Assembly: GCA_018224415.1 (NCBI GenBank)
Contig: JAGTUZ010000239.1
Location: 1-14,284, forward strand
Reading direction: 5' to 3'
Source: Bacteroidota bacterium
GTDB lineage: Bacteria; Bacteroidota; Ignavibacteria; SZUA-365
Length of the DNA: 14,284 bases
This document shows, in pieces, positions 1-7,042 of the stretch; within the stretch, counting starts at the first letter, position 1; every line of letters starts with the position of its first letter. The notes under the pieces were generated by a model. The model made no database searches, had not been told where the DNA came from, and was given only the letters and a program-made list of their open reading frames with translations. Position numbers and translations under genes: made by a program.

Positions 1-263
1 CACTCCAACTCAACGCTGGAACCCGAGGGGAAAAGTAGACTTCTTCGGCCTTGTTTCGGTGGCGTCATCGTGTGTTATGACGCTGGAATCTACGAGATTC
101 CTTCCAGCAAGTCTAATGAAGGGGAAAAGGGGAAAGGGGAACGCTGGTTACGCTGGGACCCAGGAATGCCAGGCAAATCTCGGCGGCGCAGCCGGCAGCG
201 GCAGCGAAAGCGCCTCGAGACGTTCGGGAAGCGCGCTCTCCGGTATAAAGATCCGTCGGGTGA
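1..263. other. gene-free stretch with iterated ACGCTGG and G-runs
   Basis: I see no convincing coding region here; the short open frames do not resemble any protein and lie antisense or out of frame to one another. The heptamer ACGCTGG occurs four times (13-19, 80-86, 141-147, 150-156), often followed by GAANCC or GGACCC. GGGG runs separated by A-tracts occur at 121-124, 129-132 and 136-139, with another at 27-30. Base composition is less GC-rich than the rest of the window. It may be decayed repeat sequence or a 3' untranslated region; its role is unknown. Confidence 0.4.
36..115. other. nested inverted repeats, possible branched RNA fold or terminator
   Basis: Three perfect 7-bp pairings sit inside 80 nt. 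An outer stem pairs TAGACTT (36-42) with AAGTCTA (109-115). It encloses GCGTCAT (62-68) pairing with ATGACGC (77-83) over an 8-nt loop, and GCTGGAA (82-88) pairing with TTCCAGC (102-108). The last arm has a competing pairing, GGAATC (85-90) with GATTCC (96-101). Read on the minus strand, the outer stem closes just before CTTTT (35-31), so it could act as a branched terminator about 150 nt downstream of the ASCH gene. It could equally be a small structured RNA on either strand. The pairings are seen directly; any function is inference. Confidence 0.4.
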
Positions 264-605
264 TCAGAAAGGGAAAAACCAACTCGGCATTGGCTGGTTC
301 TTCGGTTTCCGGAGACGGGAAGCACGTTCTGGATTGGCAAGATGCCATTCGTAATCCCCGTCCTCCCCTGTGCAACCGGTAACCTCGATGGTACCGACGA
401 TGACTCCGGTTGGTAGTTCGCCAGGTTCGAGGCCCATCCATTCCCATTCCTCTTCCGGACCCGGAGTCAGGCTGGCATAGAGATAGACGCGTCCAATGCG
501 TTTCGTCGCTTTGCTGCGATACTCGATGGTCTTCACACCACGCAGGATCTGTTCGCAGTAGGGCTGTCGGATGCTCAGGGCCGGCATTTTTTCTTTTTTT
601 TGCAT
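264..605 (-). CDS. ASCH domain-containing protein
   Basis: A 113-residue protein that is almost entirely one ASCH domain, a PUA-like beta-barrel fold associated with RNA or modified-nucleoside binding. Near the N-terminus it has the family signature ALSIRQPY (9-16) followed by the GxKxxExR motif (G23, K25, E28, R30). It ends in KPKNQPMPSWFFPF, matching the usual W-F-x-P-F end of this subfamily, so it appears complete. The start at 605 is supported by GGAG at 612-615 with 6-nt spacing; the alternative Met7 has only A-tracts upstream. Some ASCH proteins (E. coli YqfB) hydrolyse N4-acetylcytidine, but whether this one does is not known. The gene is a single unit downstream of DUF72 (169-nt gap) and is visibly less GC-rich than the genes to its right, which could mean transfer. 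Codons 3-6 lie in an A-rich tract with a run of eight A. Confidence 0.88.
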   Translation of the reverse strand: MQKKEKMPALSIRQPYCEQILRGVKTIEYRSKATKRIGRVYLYASLTPGPEEEWEWMGLEPGELPTGVIVGTIEVTGCTGEDGDYEWHLANPERASRLRKPKNQPMPSWFFPF

Positions 606-774
606 GGGATTCTCCAGTTTGTTTCGTGCGGTAATATAACACCAAACAGACTCATTACGAGCGATACCCCTACATTAATTCTTTGTTACGAAAGAGAGGT
701 TGCACGAGAAACCATGGGAAAACCCCGACCTTCAGTACATCGCCGCGGCAGAGCGCCTGCTTGAACGGATCCGG

Positions 775-1638
775 TTAAAGTGCCGCCAGCGCAGGACTTG
801 CATCCAGAGCTTCGGCGATTTGAATGACGGTTTCCACTGCCTGAGCGCGGGGATGATTGTTTGCAAAGAGAAGAACATGGTGCGATGCCTCTACGAGTGT
901 GATGACATTATTGATGATTTCGTCGAGTTCCTGGGGGGTGTAGCGGTAATCGTAACGCGTGACGTTGTCGCCGTCGAACCAGCGCTGCGCGTTGCGGCCG
1001 TGCAGACGGTAATAGGCGAGCTTCTTTCCGGGATAAATGACGTTGTTGGTCAACCCCGGCAGCCGGGGGGCGTCGACGGAACAGAGTGTGGCGCCGCGGC
1101 GGTTGCAGTAGTCGTAAGTTGTATGATGATGCCAGCTTGCGTGACGGAGTTCAAGCACGACATGAAAGGGATCGAAGTACTCGAGCAGCTCGTCGAGGTA
1201 GGCGAAGCCGTCGTCGCCGCAGCGGAAGCTGGAGGGGAACTGGAAGAGCAGGCAGGCGAGCTGGCCGGTGTCGGAAAGCACGGTCATGGCGTCGGCGAAG
1301 TCCTGCCAGGACTGCCGTGTCGCCCGGCGCTCGTGCGTCATGCTCTGATGCGCCTTGACGCTGAACAGCATGTGCGGCGCCCGGTTGCGGATCTGGAACA
1401 GCGTGCTGGCCAGCGGCATGCTGTAGTAGGTGTAGTTCAGCTCGGTCACGGGAAAGAACTGCTGGTAGTACTCCAGCATCCGGGGCTTGCGCGTGCCCGG
1501 GGGATAGAACGGCCCGACCCAGTCCTCGTACGAATATCCGCTCGTGCCCAGGAACACGCCGCGTCGCCGGAGCTTCCACAGGCTACGCGGGGGGAGAAAA
1601 CGGGTCGATACGTCGGGGAACAGGCTGTTCTGGTACAT
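775..1638 (-). CDS. DUF72 (YecE-like) TIM-barrel protein
   Basis: A 287-residue cytoplasmic protein of the DUF72/YecE family, a TIM barrel of unestablished biochemical function that has been compared with endonuclease IV-type barrels. Family landmarks appear in order: LGTSGYSYEDWVGPFYPPG near residues 30-48, the TELNYTYYSMP strand, FSVKAHQSMTHERR, VVLELRHASWH in the middle, then AYYRLHGRNAQRWF with YDYRYTPQEL, and a closing FANNHPRAQA segment equivalent to the usual F-N-N-H. Length is normal for the family with about 25 extra N-terminal residues. No Shine-Dalgarno is visible before the ATG at 1638, as is common in Bacteroidota, but a strong promoter lies 30-60 nt upstream. The gene is divergent from the glycoside hydrolase gene. 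The family call is firm; the function is unknown. Confidence 0.93.
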   Translation of the reverse strand: MYQNSLFPDVSTRFLPPRSLWKLRRRGVFLGTSGYSYEDWVGPFYPPGTRKPRMLEYYQQFFPVTELNYTYYSMPLASTLFQIRNRAPHMLFSVKAHQSMTHERRATRQSWQDFADAMTVLSDTGQLACLLFQFPSSFRCGDDGFAYLDELLEYFDPFHVVLELRHASWHHHTTYDYCNRRGATLCSVDAPRLPGLTNNVIYPGKKLAYYRLHGRNAQRWFDGDNVTRYDYRYTPQELDEIINNVITLVEASHHVLLFANNHPRAQAVETVIQIAEALDASPALAAL

Positions 1639-1667
1639 GATTACTGGTGATTAGTCAAATGTCTAAC

Positions 1668-1698
1668 CAAATCTACATTCCCGCATCTTCATTGTCAA
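1668..1698 (-). promoter_or_regulatory. promoter of the DUF72 gene, Bacteroidota type
   Basis: On the minus strand TTGACA (1698-1693) is followed after exactly 17 nt by TAGATTTG (1675-1668), an exact match to the Bacteroidota -7 element TAnnTTTG. A start of transcription near 1662 would leave a leader of about 25 nt before the ATG at 1638. The motif is read directly from the sequence; activity is inferred. Confidence 0.65.
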
Positions 1699-1805
1699 GG
1701 GGAAAGTGCGGGGAGGTCTTCGCGATGCCGTGTGCGTGATCCGTTTTTGCGATTTCCCGCTGGAAACGCCAAGTTGAAAGCCCGTGTATCTTTCGTGAGG
1801 ACCCC

Positions 1806-3794
1806 ATGCTCCCGCTTGTCCGCATCCTTCTCTGCTCGCTGGCCACCGTGTCGCTGCTTGTTCCCTCGTCGCTGCGGGCGCAGGACGAGGGGAATGACGC
1901 CCGGCCGTACACGCGCTGGTGGTGGTTCGCCGATGACATTCGACCGGGGGATGTCCGCGCGCAGCTGGACTGGCTGAAACACGCGGGCTTCGGCGGAGTG
2001 GAAATCGCCTTTGTCTATCCGCTGCATGGCGACACGGCGGCGGCGCGGCTGGAGTGGCTTTCGCCGGAATGGTCGCGGGTGGTGGCGGACGCGGCGGGGT
2101 ACTGCGATTCGATCGGACTCGGCTGTGACCTCACCTTCGGCACGCTCTGGCCCTTCGGCGACAGCCGCGTGCCGCAGGAGGATGGCGCGCGCGTGTTCGC
2201 GGATTCGGCCTCGCCGAAACGCATGCGCCTGACCTGGGAGCATCCCGTGCGGGGACGCGTCGTCAACCATCTCGACCGCCAGGCCTTCGAACGCTATGCG
2301 GCGCGGATGTTCGAGGCCATGGATCCCGCCCTGCGCGATGCGCGTGACGATCGGCCGCGCCACCTGTTCTGCGATTCCTGGGAGGTGGAGACGCGCGGAC
2401 TCTGGACGCCCGGCTTCGACACGCTGTTTCTTGCTGCGCATGGCTATGACATCCGTCCGCTGATGGACAGCCTCTTCGTCCCGGGCTTCGAAGGGGCATT
2501 TCACGACTATATGAAAAGCGTCTCCCGCCTGGTGCTCAACGCATTCTATACGCCGTTCACCGCGGCGGCGCACGGCCGCGGCGCCCGCAGCCGGGCGCAA
2601 TGCGGCGGAGCGCCGGTGGACCTGCTGGCGGCCTTCGGCAGGACGGACGTGCCCGAAAGCGAGGCCATTCTCTTCGATCCGGCCTTCTCCCGCATTCCCG
2701 CCAGCGCCGCCGCGCTGTACGCGAAACCGCTGGTGTCGGCCGAAACCTTCACCTGCCTCTATGGCTGGAAGGGATGGCCCGGGCCGGGTCCCCGCCAGGG
2801 GGAGGAGCATGTCACGGACCTCAAACTGCTCGCCGATGCGCTGTTCGCCCAGGGAGTGAACTGGATCGTCTGGCACGGCATGCCCTACAATCCTCCGGGA
2901 CGCGACGAGCATTTCTATGCCTCGGTGCATGTCGGTCCGCGCGCCGCCCTCGCGCCACGCTTACCGGAGTTCAATGCCTATTTGTCGGAAATCTCCGCCG
3001 CCATGCGCCGCGGCACGCCGTACGGCGACGTCGCGGTGTACCTGCCGCTCGAGGATGCGTGGATGGACGTCGAACTGCCCGACTCGCTGAAATTCCCCTG
3101 GGCCTGGGGCGCGTACGAACTGCGCTATCAGCGTCTCCCCGCCTCGCTCAAGGGATACCAGCCGCTGTGGATCAACGCCGAGGCGCTGCGCAGCGGGCGT
3201 GTGCGCGAGGGACGACTGATCGCGGGCGACGCCGCGGTGCGCACGCTGGTCGTCGACGCGCGCTTCCTCGACCGCGAGACGGTGGAAGCCATCATCGCGC
3301 GGGCGGAGGAAGGGCTGACGGTCTGTCTGCTGCGAAAGCCGAAGGAGCCGGGCCATCGGGCGTCGGAGCCGTCCCGCGTGGCTTCGTACCACGCCCTGAT
3401 CGATCGCCTGTACGCTCTGCCCTCGGTCCACACCGGTCTTGCGCCACTTGGCGCGCTCGTGCCGTTGCTGCGCGCTGTGGAGGACGGGAGGGAGGAAGAT
3501 CACTCGCGGGAGAACGCCGGTCCGGCCTGGATGGGTGTTCCGGATTTCCGTTGCCGGGTGGACGGCGGGACCGTGGTGCTGTTTTTTCCACATCCCGCAT
3601 CGGCGGAATTGCGCTATCCGCTGCGGTACGGGCAGGCGGACGAGGCGGGGCGGGAGTCGCGGGATCTCGTGCTGCACTGGCAGGGGCGCGACATCCCTTT
3701 GCGGCTGGACTTCGCGCCGGGCATGTCGTTGCTCGTCGAGGTCGGCGCGGATGGAATTCCGCGGATAAACCCGTACATTCTTGCTTCACCATGA
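1806..3794 (+). CDS. secreted GH106-like glycoside hydrolase, compact form
   Basis: A 662-residue exported protein related to the GH106 (alpha-L-rhamnosidase-type) family. Residues 1-25 are a signal peptide (hydrophobic core, then LRAQD). The N-terminal barrel shows TRWWWFADDI, GFGGVEIAFVYPL and LTFGTLWPFGD, then CDSWEVETRGLWTPGFD (D190, E193) and HGYDIRPLM. The region GAPVDLLAAFGRTDVPESE resembles the GH106 D-x-P-E-x-E segment, and VSAETFT (E313) plus GVNWIVWHGMPYNPPG complete the barrel; E193 and E313 are the candidate catalytic acids by position. Residues ~450-520 look like the Rossmann-type domain that follows such barrels, and ~590-655 a terminal beta domain. Typical GH106 enzymes are longer and end in a galactose-binding domain, which is absent here. 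GAGGA at 1797-1801 sets the start. Substrate is not predictable. It is followed after 90 nt by the surface protein gene. Confidence 0.78.
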   Translation: MLPLVRILLCSLATVSLLVPSSLRAQDEGNDARPYTRWWWFADDIRPGDVRAQLDWLKHAGFGGVEIAFVYPLHGDTAAARLEWLSPEWSRVVADAAGYCDSIGLGCDLTFGTLWPFGDSRVPQEDGARVFADSASPKRMRLTWEHPVRGRVVNHLDRQAFERYAARMFEAMDPALRDARDDRPRHLFCDSWEVETRGLWTPGFDTLFLAAHGYDIRPLMDSLFVPGFEGAFHDYMKSVSRLVLNAFYTPFTAAAHGRGARSRAQCGGAPVDLLAAFGRTDVPESEAILFDPAFSRIPASAAALYAKPLVSAETFTCLYGWKGWPGPGPRQGEEHVTDLKLLADALFAQGVNWIVWHGMPYNPPGRDEHFYASVHVGPRAALAPRLPEFNAYLSEISAAMRRGTPYGDVAVYLPLEDAWMDVELPDSLKFPWAWGAYELRYQRLPASLKGYQPLWINAEALRSGRVREGRLIAGDAAVRTLVVDARFLDRETVEAIIARAEEGLTVCLLRKPKEPGHRASEPSRVASYHALIDRLYALPSVHTGLAPLGALVPLLRAVEDGREEDHSRENAGPAWMGVPDFRCRVDGGTVVLFFPHPASAELRYPLRYGQADEAGRESRDLVLHWQGRDIPLRLDFAPGMSLLVEVGADGIPRINPYILASP

Positions 3795-3884
3795 AGCGGT
3801 TGCGGGGAAGGCGATGGCAGCGCACCTCGTCCGTGACACGGTAAGACTCTTCGTGACTCCACTGCCGATGAGGTTTCGATTACT

Positions 3885-6800
3885 ATGAAATCATATTTCT
3901 ACATAATCACCCTGTTTCTGCTGGGCGTGTCCACGATGGTGGCCCAGCCGACGCTCACCATCAAGCGCGCGCATGTCGCTACCTGGCCGACGGTGGAGGT
4001 GTTTTACACTATCCACTGCGTCGGACAGCTGAATACGATGCACACGCAGGCGAACGTCACCCTCAGTGACGACGGGCTTCCCGTCACCACCTTCACACTC
4101 TCATCGCCCGACACAACCGTGCACCACCCGATGTCGGTGGCGCTGGTATTAGACGCCAGCGGCACCGCCGGCGGCGGCTACAATTCCGCATTGAAACATG
4201 GCGGCACGGGCTTTATCAATAAAATGAACGGCGGCAGCGACGAAGCCGCCCTGGTGTTTTTCAGCACGGTGGTCACCCTGCAGCAGGCGCTGACCAGCGC
4301 GCAGTCCACGTTGCGCAACCAGCTCGCTTCGCTGGGAAGCGCTGGCGACCGCGCGCTGTTCGACGGCACGCATGCCGGACTGTTGCATGTGATCAGCGGC
4401 GCGCAGCAGGCCAACCGTGCAGTTGTTGTGGCCTCGCTCGGTGCGGACAACGCGAGCACGCATACCGCACAGGAGCTGATCGACCTTGCGCGCCAGGAAA
4501 CCGTGCGCATCTACACTATCGGCGTCGGCCCTTCGTTCGACGCCGCCACGTTGCGCCAGCTTGCCGACAGCACCGGTGGGGCGTTTTACAGCGTGAGCGA
4601 CACCGCGCAACTCCGGTCTACCTATACCGAGATCTACGAACACATCAGCGATGCGGGACGCGAGAGCCGGCTGACCTTCACAACGTCCTGCAAGGACGGC
4701 GCACTCCATGAGTTTGCAATGGAAATCGACGGTCTCTGCAACGGCAGCGACAGCAAAAGCACCGCCTTCCGCAAGCCCAACGATCCGAGCGAGCGGACGT
4801 TGTTCGATCTGCAGATCTACGACACCGAAGCAATGGCCGGGAGCATCATCAACGTGCCGCTGGTGAACACCAACTTCGTGCAGGGCGTGCTGCAGCCGTC
4901 GGCGTTCGGGTTCACCTTTCCAAAATCCGTGCTGCAGCTGCAGGATGTGTACGTCACCGGCAGCTCCCCGCTGCTCAACACGTCGGTGGACATCGTGCCC
5001 GTCGGCGATAACTACGTCGTCCGCACGAACCAGGCCGTGGTGATCAGCCAGCCCGGCGTGCTGCTTTCCCTGAAATTTCTCGTGCTCGACCGCGTCGATT
5101 CTACTTCGGTGGAGATTACGCCGTGGAATACCTACGCGGTCAGCGGCTGCCTGCTGCCGACGCTGCACGCGGGACGCGTGAACATCGCCGTGCCCCCGCG
5201 CCCGGTCATCGAGGCGCTCGGTCCGTCGGCTGTGTGTCCGGAAGACTCAGTGGTGCTGCGCCTGACCAAACCCTATGACGGCTACATATGGACAACCGGC
5301 GACAGCACACGCAGCATCGTTGTGCGTACCGCCGGGAATGTCGGCGTGGCGGTGATGGATCACGCCGGACGCACGGCGCTGTCGTCTCCCTTCGCCGTGC
5401 AGATCTTCGACGCGCCTGCGCCGCGGCTGACCGCCACCGATACCGTCGCGCTCTGCACGGGCAGGTCGCTCGAACTCGGCACCACCGAGGCCTTCGCGCG
5501 CTATGTCTGGTCGACCGGCGACAGCAGCGCGACGGTCACCATCGACTCGGCCGGCAGCTACTTCGTCACCGTCGTGGACGCAAACGGCTGCCGCTCCTCT
5601 TCCGATACCGTGATCGTCACGCTCGACGAATCGCGGGTGCTGATCGAGGCCGACGGTCCGCTGGCCTTCTGCGAAGGCGACACGCTGCGGCTGCGCGCAA
5701 GCGACGGCTTTGTCTCCTGGCGGTGGAACAGCGGACAGGTGACTCCGGAAATTGCGGTCACGGCGGGTGGCCGCTATATCGTCCGCGCCATCAATGCCGC
5801 GGGCTGCGAAGCCATTTCCGACACCGTCGACGTGATCGCATTGCCACGGCCGACCACCATGATCACCACAAACAAGGCCTTCACCGTCTGTCCCGGCGAC
5901 TCGCTGTTGCTGGACGCGCAGGAGGGATTCGCGGCATACCGCTGGTCCACCGGCGCCACGACCCGCCGCATCGTCGTGCGTGATGCCGGGCGATACTGGG
6001 CGCAGGTGGAGGGCGCGAACGGCTGCTGGTCGTCGCCAGTGATTGTGGACATCGATGCCGCTGTTCGTCCCGCCCTGACACCCGGAGGTGCGCAGGTGGC
6101 GTGTTACGGCGAGATCGTGCGCGTGGAAGCGTCCCCCGGCTTCGCCTCATACCGATGGAACACCGGCGATACCACACGTTTCGTGGACCTCGCCATGAGC
6201 GGTGATTACTGGGTCGACGCCGTTGACATCGGCGGCTGCAGTGTGCGTTCCGACACTGTCATCCTGCAGATCCGCCGGCGCATCGATCCGGAGATCACTG
6301 TCGAGGGATCAATCAATATCTGTGCGGGCGACAGCGTGGTGCTTTCCGCTCCGGTCGGTTACATCTCGTATTACTGGAATACCGGCGAGACACACAGCCG
6401 CATCGTTGTCCGCCAGGGCGGCGACTATCACGTCACGGTCTACGACACCTACATGTGCAGCGGTACCTCGCGTGATGTCTCGGTTTCCCTGCGACAGCGG
6501 CCGCCGAAACCCGACATCGTCCGGCAGGACGCCGAGCTGACGGCGCCGCTTGCCACTGCCTGGCAGTGGTACCGCAACGGACTGGCCGTTCCCAACGCCA
6601 CCGGGCGCACCTACACCGTGCTGTCCAACGGCTGGTATGCCGTCGAGGTCTTCAACGAATTCGGCTGCGCGACGCGCTCGGACGAACTGCAGGTGCTGGT
6701 CACCTCCGTCGAGGCCCTGCCCGGCGACATCCGGCTCTCGCTGTATCCGGAGCCCAATGACGGCATCGTGCAGATCGAACTCGATGCGCCCGTCCCCGCG

Positions 6801-6968
6801 CGCCTGCGCGTGCTGAACCTGCTCGGCCAGACCGTGGCCGAATTCTCATCGGAGCAGGGCGGGAGGCAGCACCACCGCTTCGACCTCCGCAGCCAGCCCC
6901 CGGGCATCTACCTGCTCCGCGTGGACGCAGGCAGCCAGATGCTGTTGAGACGTTTTATCCGCTTCTGA
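3885..6968 (+). CDS. T9SS-sorted vWA and Ig-like repeat surface protein
   Basis: A 1027-residue secreted protein. Residues 1-20 are a signal peptide ending in V-A-Q. A von Willebrand factor A domain spans ~80-255 (ALVLDASGT at 86-94, IYTIGVG, GGAFYSVSD). Residues ~305-435 form a beta-rich, cohesin-like segment. Six tandem modules follow, each with a Cys-x-G-D-like start and a Y-x-W-x-TGD core; their first Cys are at 451, 524, 596, 669, 740 and 813, a period of 71-73 residues. A shorter Ig-like module with WQWYRNG and NGWYAVEV lies at ~875-940. Residues ~947-1027 are a type A T9SS sorting domain (LSLYPEPNDGIV, RVLNLLGQTV, PPGIYLLRVD, basic end). It should be exported by T9SS and held on the cell surface, probably as an adhesin or scaffold. 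The vWA metal site departs from consensus (T94, R156, L185). The nearest purine-rich site (GAGG, 11 nt before ATG) is weak. Confidence 0.88.
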   Translation: MKSYFYIITLFLLGVSTMVAQPTLTIKRAHVATWPTVEVFYTIHCVGQLNTMHTQANVTLSDDGLPVTTFTLSSPDTTVHHPMSVALVLDASGTAGGGYNSALKHGGTGFINKMNGGSDEAALVFFSTVVTLQQALTSAQSTLRNQLASLGSAGDRALFDGTHAGLLHVISGAQQANRAVVVASLGADNASTHTAQELIDLARQETVRIYTIGVGPSFDAATLRQLADSTGGAFYSVSDTAQLRSTYTEIYEHISDAGRESRLTFTTSCKDGALHEFAMEIDGLCNGSDSKSTAFRKPNDPSERTLFDLQIYDTEAMAGSIINVPLVNTNFVQGVLQPSAFGFTFPKSVLQLQDVYVTGSSPLLNTSVDIVPVGDNYVVRTNQAVVISQPGVLLSLKFLVLDRVDSTSVEITPWNTYAVSGCLLPTLHAGRVNIAVPPRPVIEALGPSAVCPEDSVVLRLTKPYDGYIWTTGDSTRSIVVRTAGNVGVAVMDHAGRTALSSPFAVQIFDAPAPRLTATDTVALCTGRSLELGTTEAFARYVWSTGDSSATVTIDSAGSYFVTVVDANGCRSSSDTVIVTLDESRVLIEADGPLAFCEGDTLRLRASDGFVSWRWNSGQVTPEIAVTAGGRYIVRAINAAGCEAISDTVDVIALPRPTTMITTNKAFTVCPGDSLLLDAQEGFAAYRWSTGATTRRIVVRDAGRYWAQVEGANGCWSSPVIVDIDAAVRPALTPGGAQVACYGEIVRVEASPGFASYRWNTGDTTRFVDLAMSGDYWVDAVDIGGCSVRSDTVILQIRRRIDPEITVEGSINICAGDSVVLSAPVGYISYYWNTGETHSRIVVRQGGDYHVTVYDTYMCSGTSRDVSVSLRQRPPKPDIVRQDAELTAPLATAWQWYRNGLAVPNATGRTYTVLSNGWYAVEVFNEFGCATRSDELQVLVTSVEALPGDIRLSLYPEPNDGIVQIELDAPVPARLRVLNLLGQTVAEFSSEQGGRQHHRFDLRSQPPGIYLLRVDAGSQMLLRRFIRF

Positions 6969-6990
6969 TCACAGGAGCTGCGCACTGATG

Positions 6991-7028
6991 TGGAAATGGA
7001 AGACCTGCGGGTCTTCCATTTCCATTTT
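6991..7028 (+). terminator. intrinsic terminator after the surface protein gene
   Basis: TGGAAATGGAAGACC (6991-7005) pairs perfectly with 7010-7024 over a TGCG tetraloop, giving a 15-bp stem followed by TTTT (7025-7028). It lies 22 nt after the surface protein stop and between two convergent genes. No T-tract follows it on the minus strand, so it is best read as a terminator for the plus-strand genes, although the hairpin may also protect or stop transcripts arriving from the other side. Confidence 0.85.
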
Positions 7029-7042
7029 CGGGAGCGGAGTGA

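Noticed and set aside
121..157. A G-quadruplex in the GGGG-rich stretch
   Set aside because: Only three GGGG runs are closely spaced and the fourth G-run is far away; noted as a possibility but not called as a feature.
700..1650. A 316-codon plus-strand open frame
   Set aside because: It lies antisense to the DUF72 gene, has biased Val/Ala/Gly/Arg composition and matches no family, while the minus-strand frame has clear DUF72 motifs.
1774..1794. TTGAAA and TATCTTTC before the GH106-like gene as a promoter
   Set aside because: The two elements are only 7 nt apart and the implied start would remove the ribosome-binding site, so they do not form a usable promoter.
1695..2930. A 411-codon minus-strand open frame, and a 414-codon plus-strand frame at 2600-3844
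   Set aside because: Both are shadows of the GH106-like gene caused by high GC; their translations are Arg/Gly/Ala-rich and show no domain pattern.
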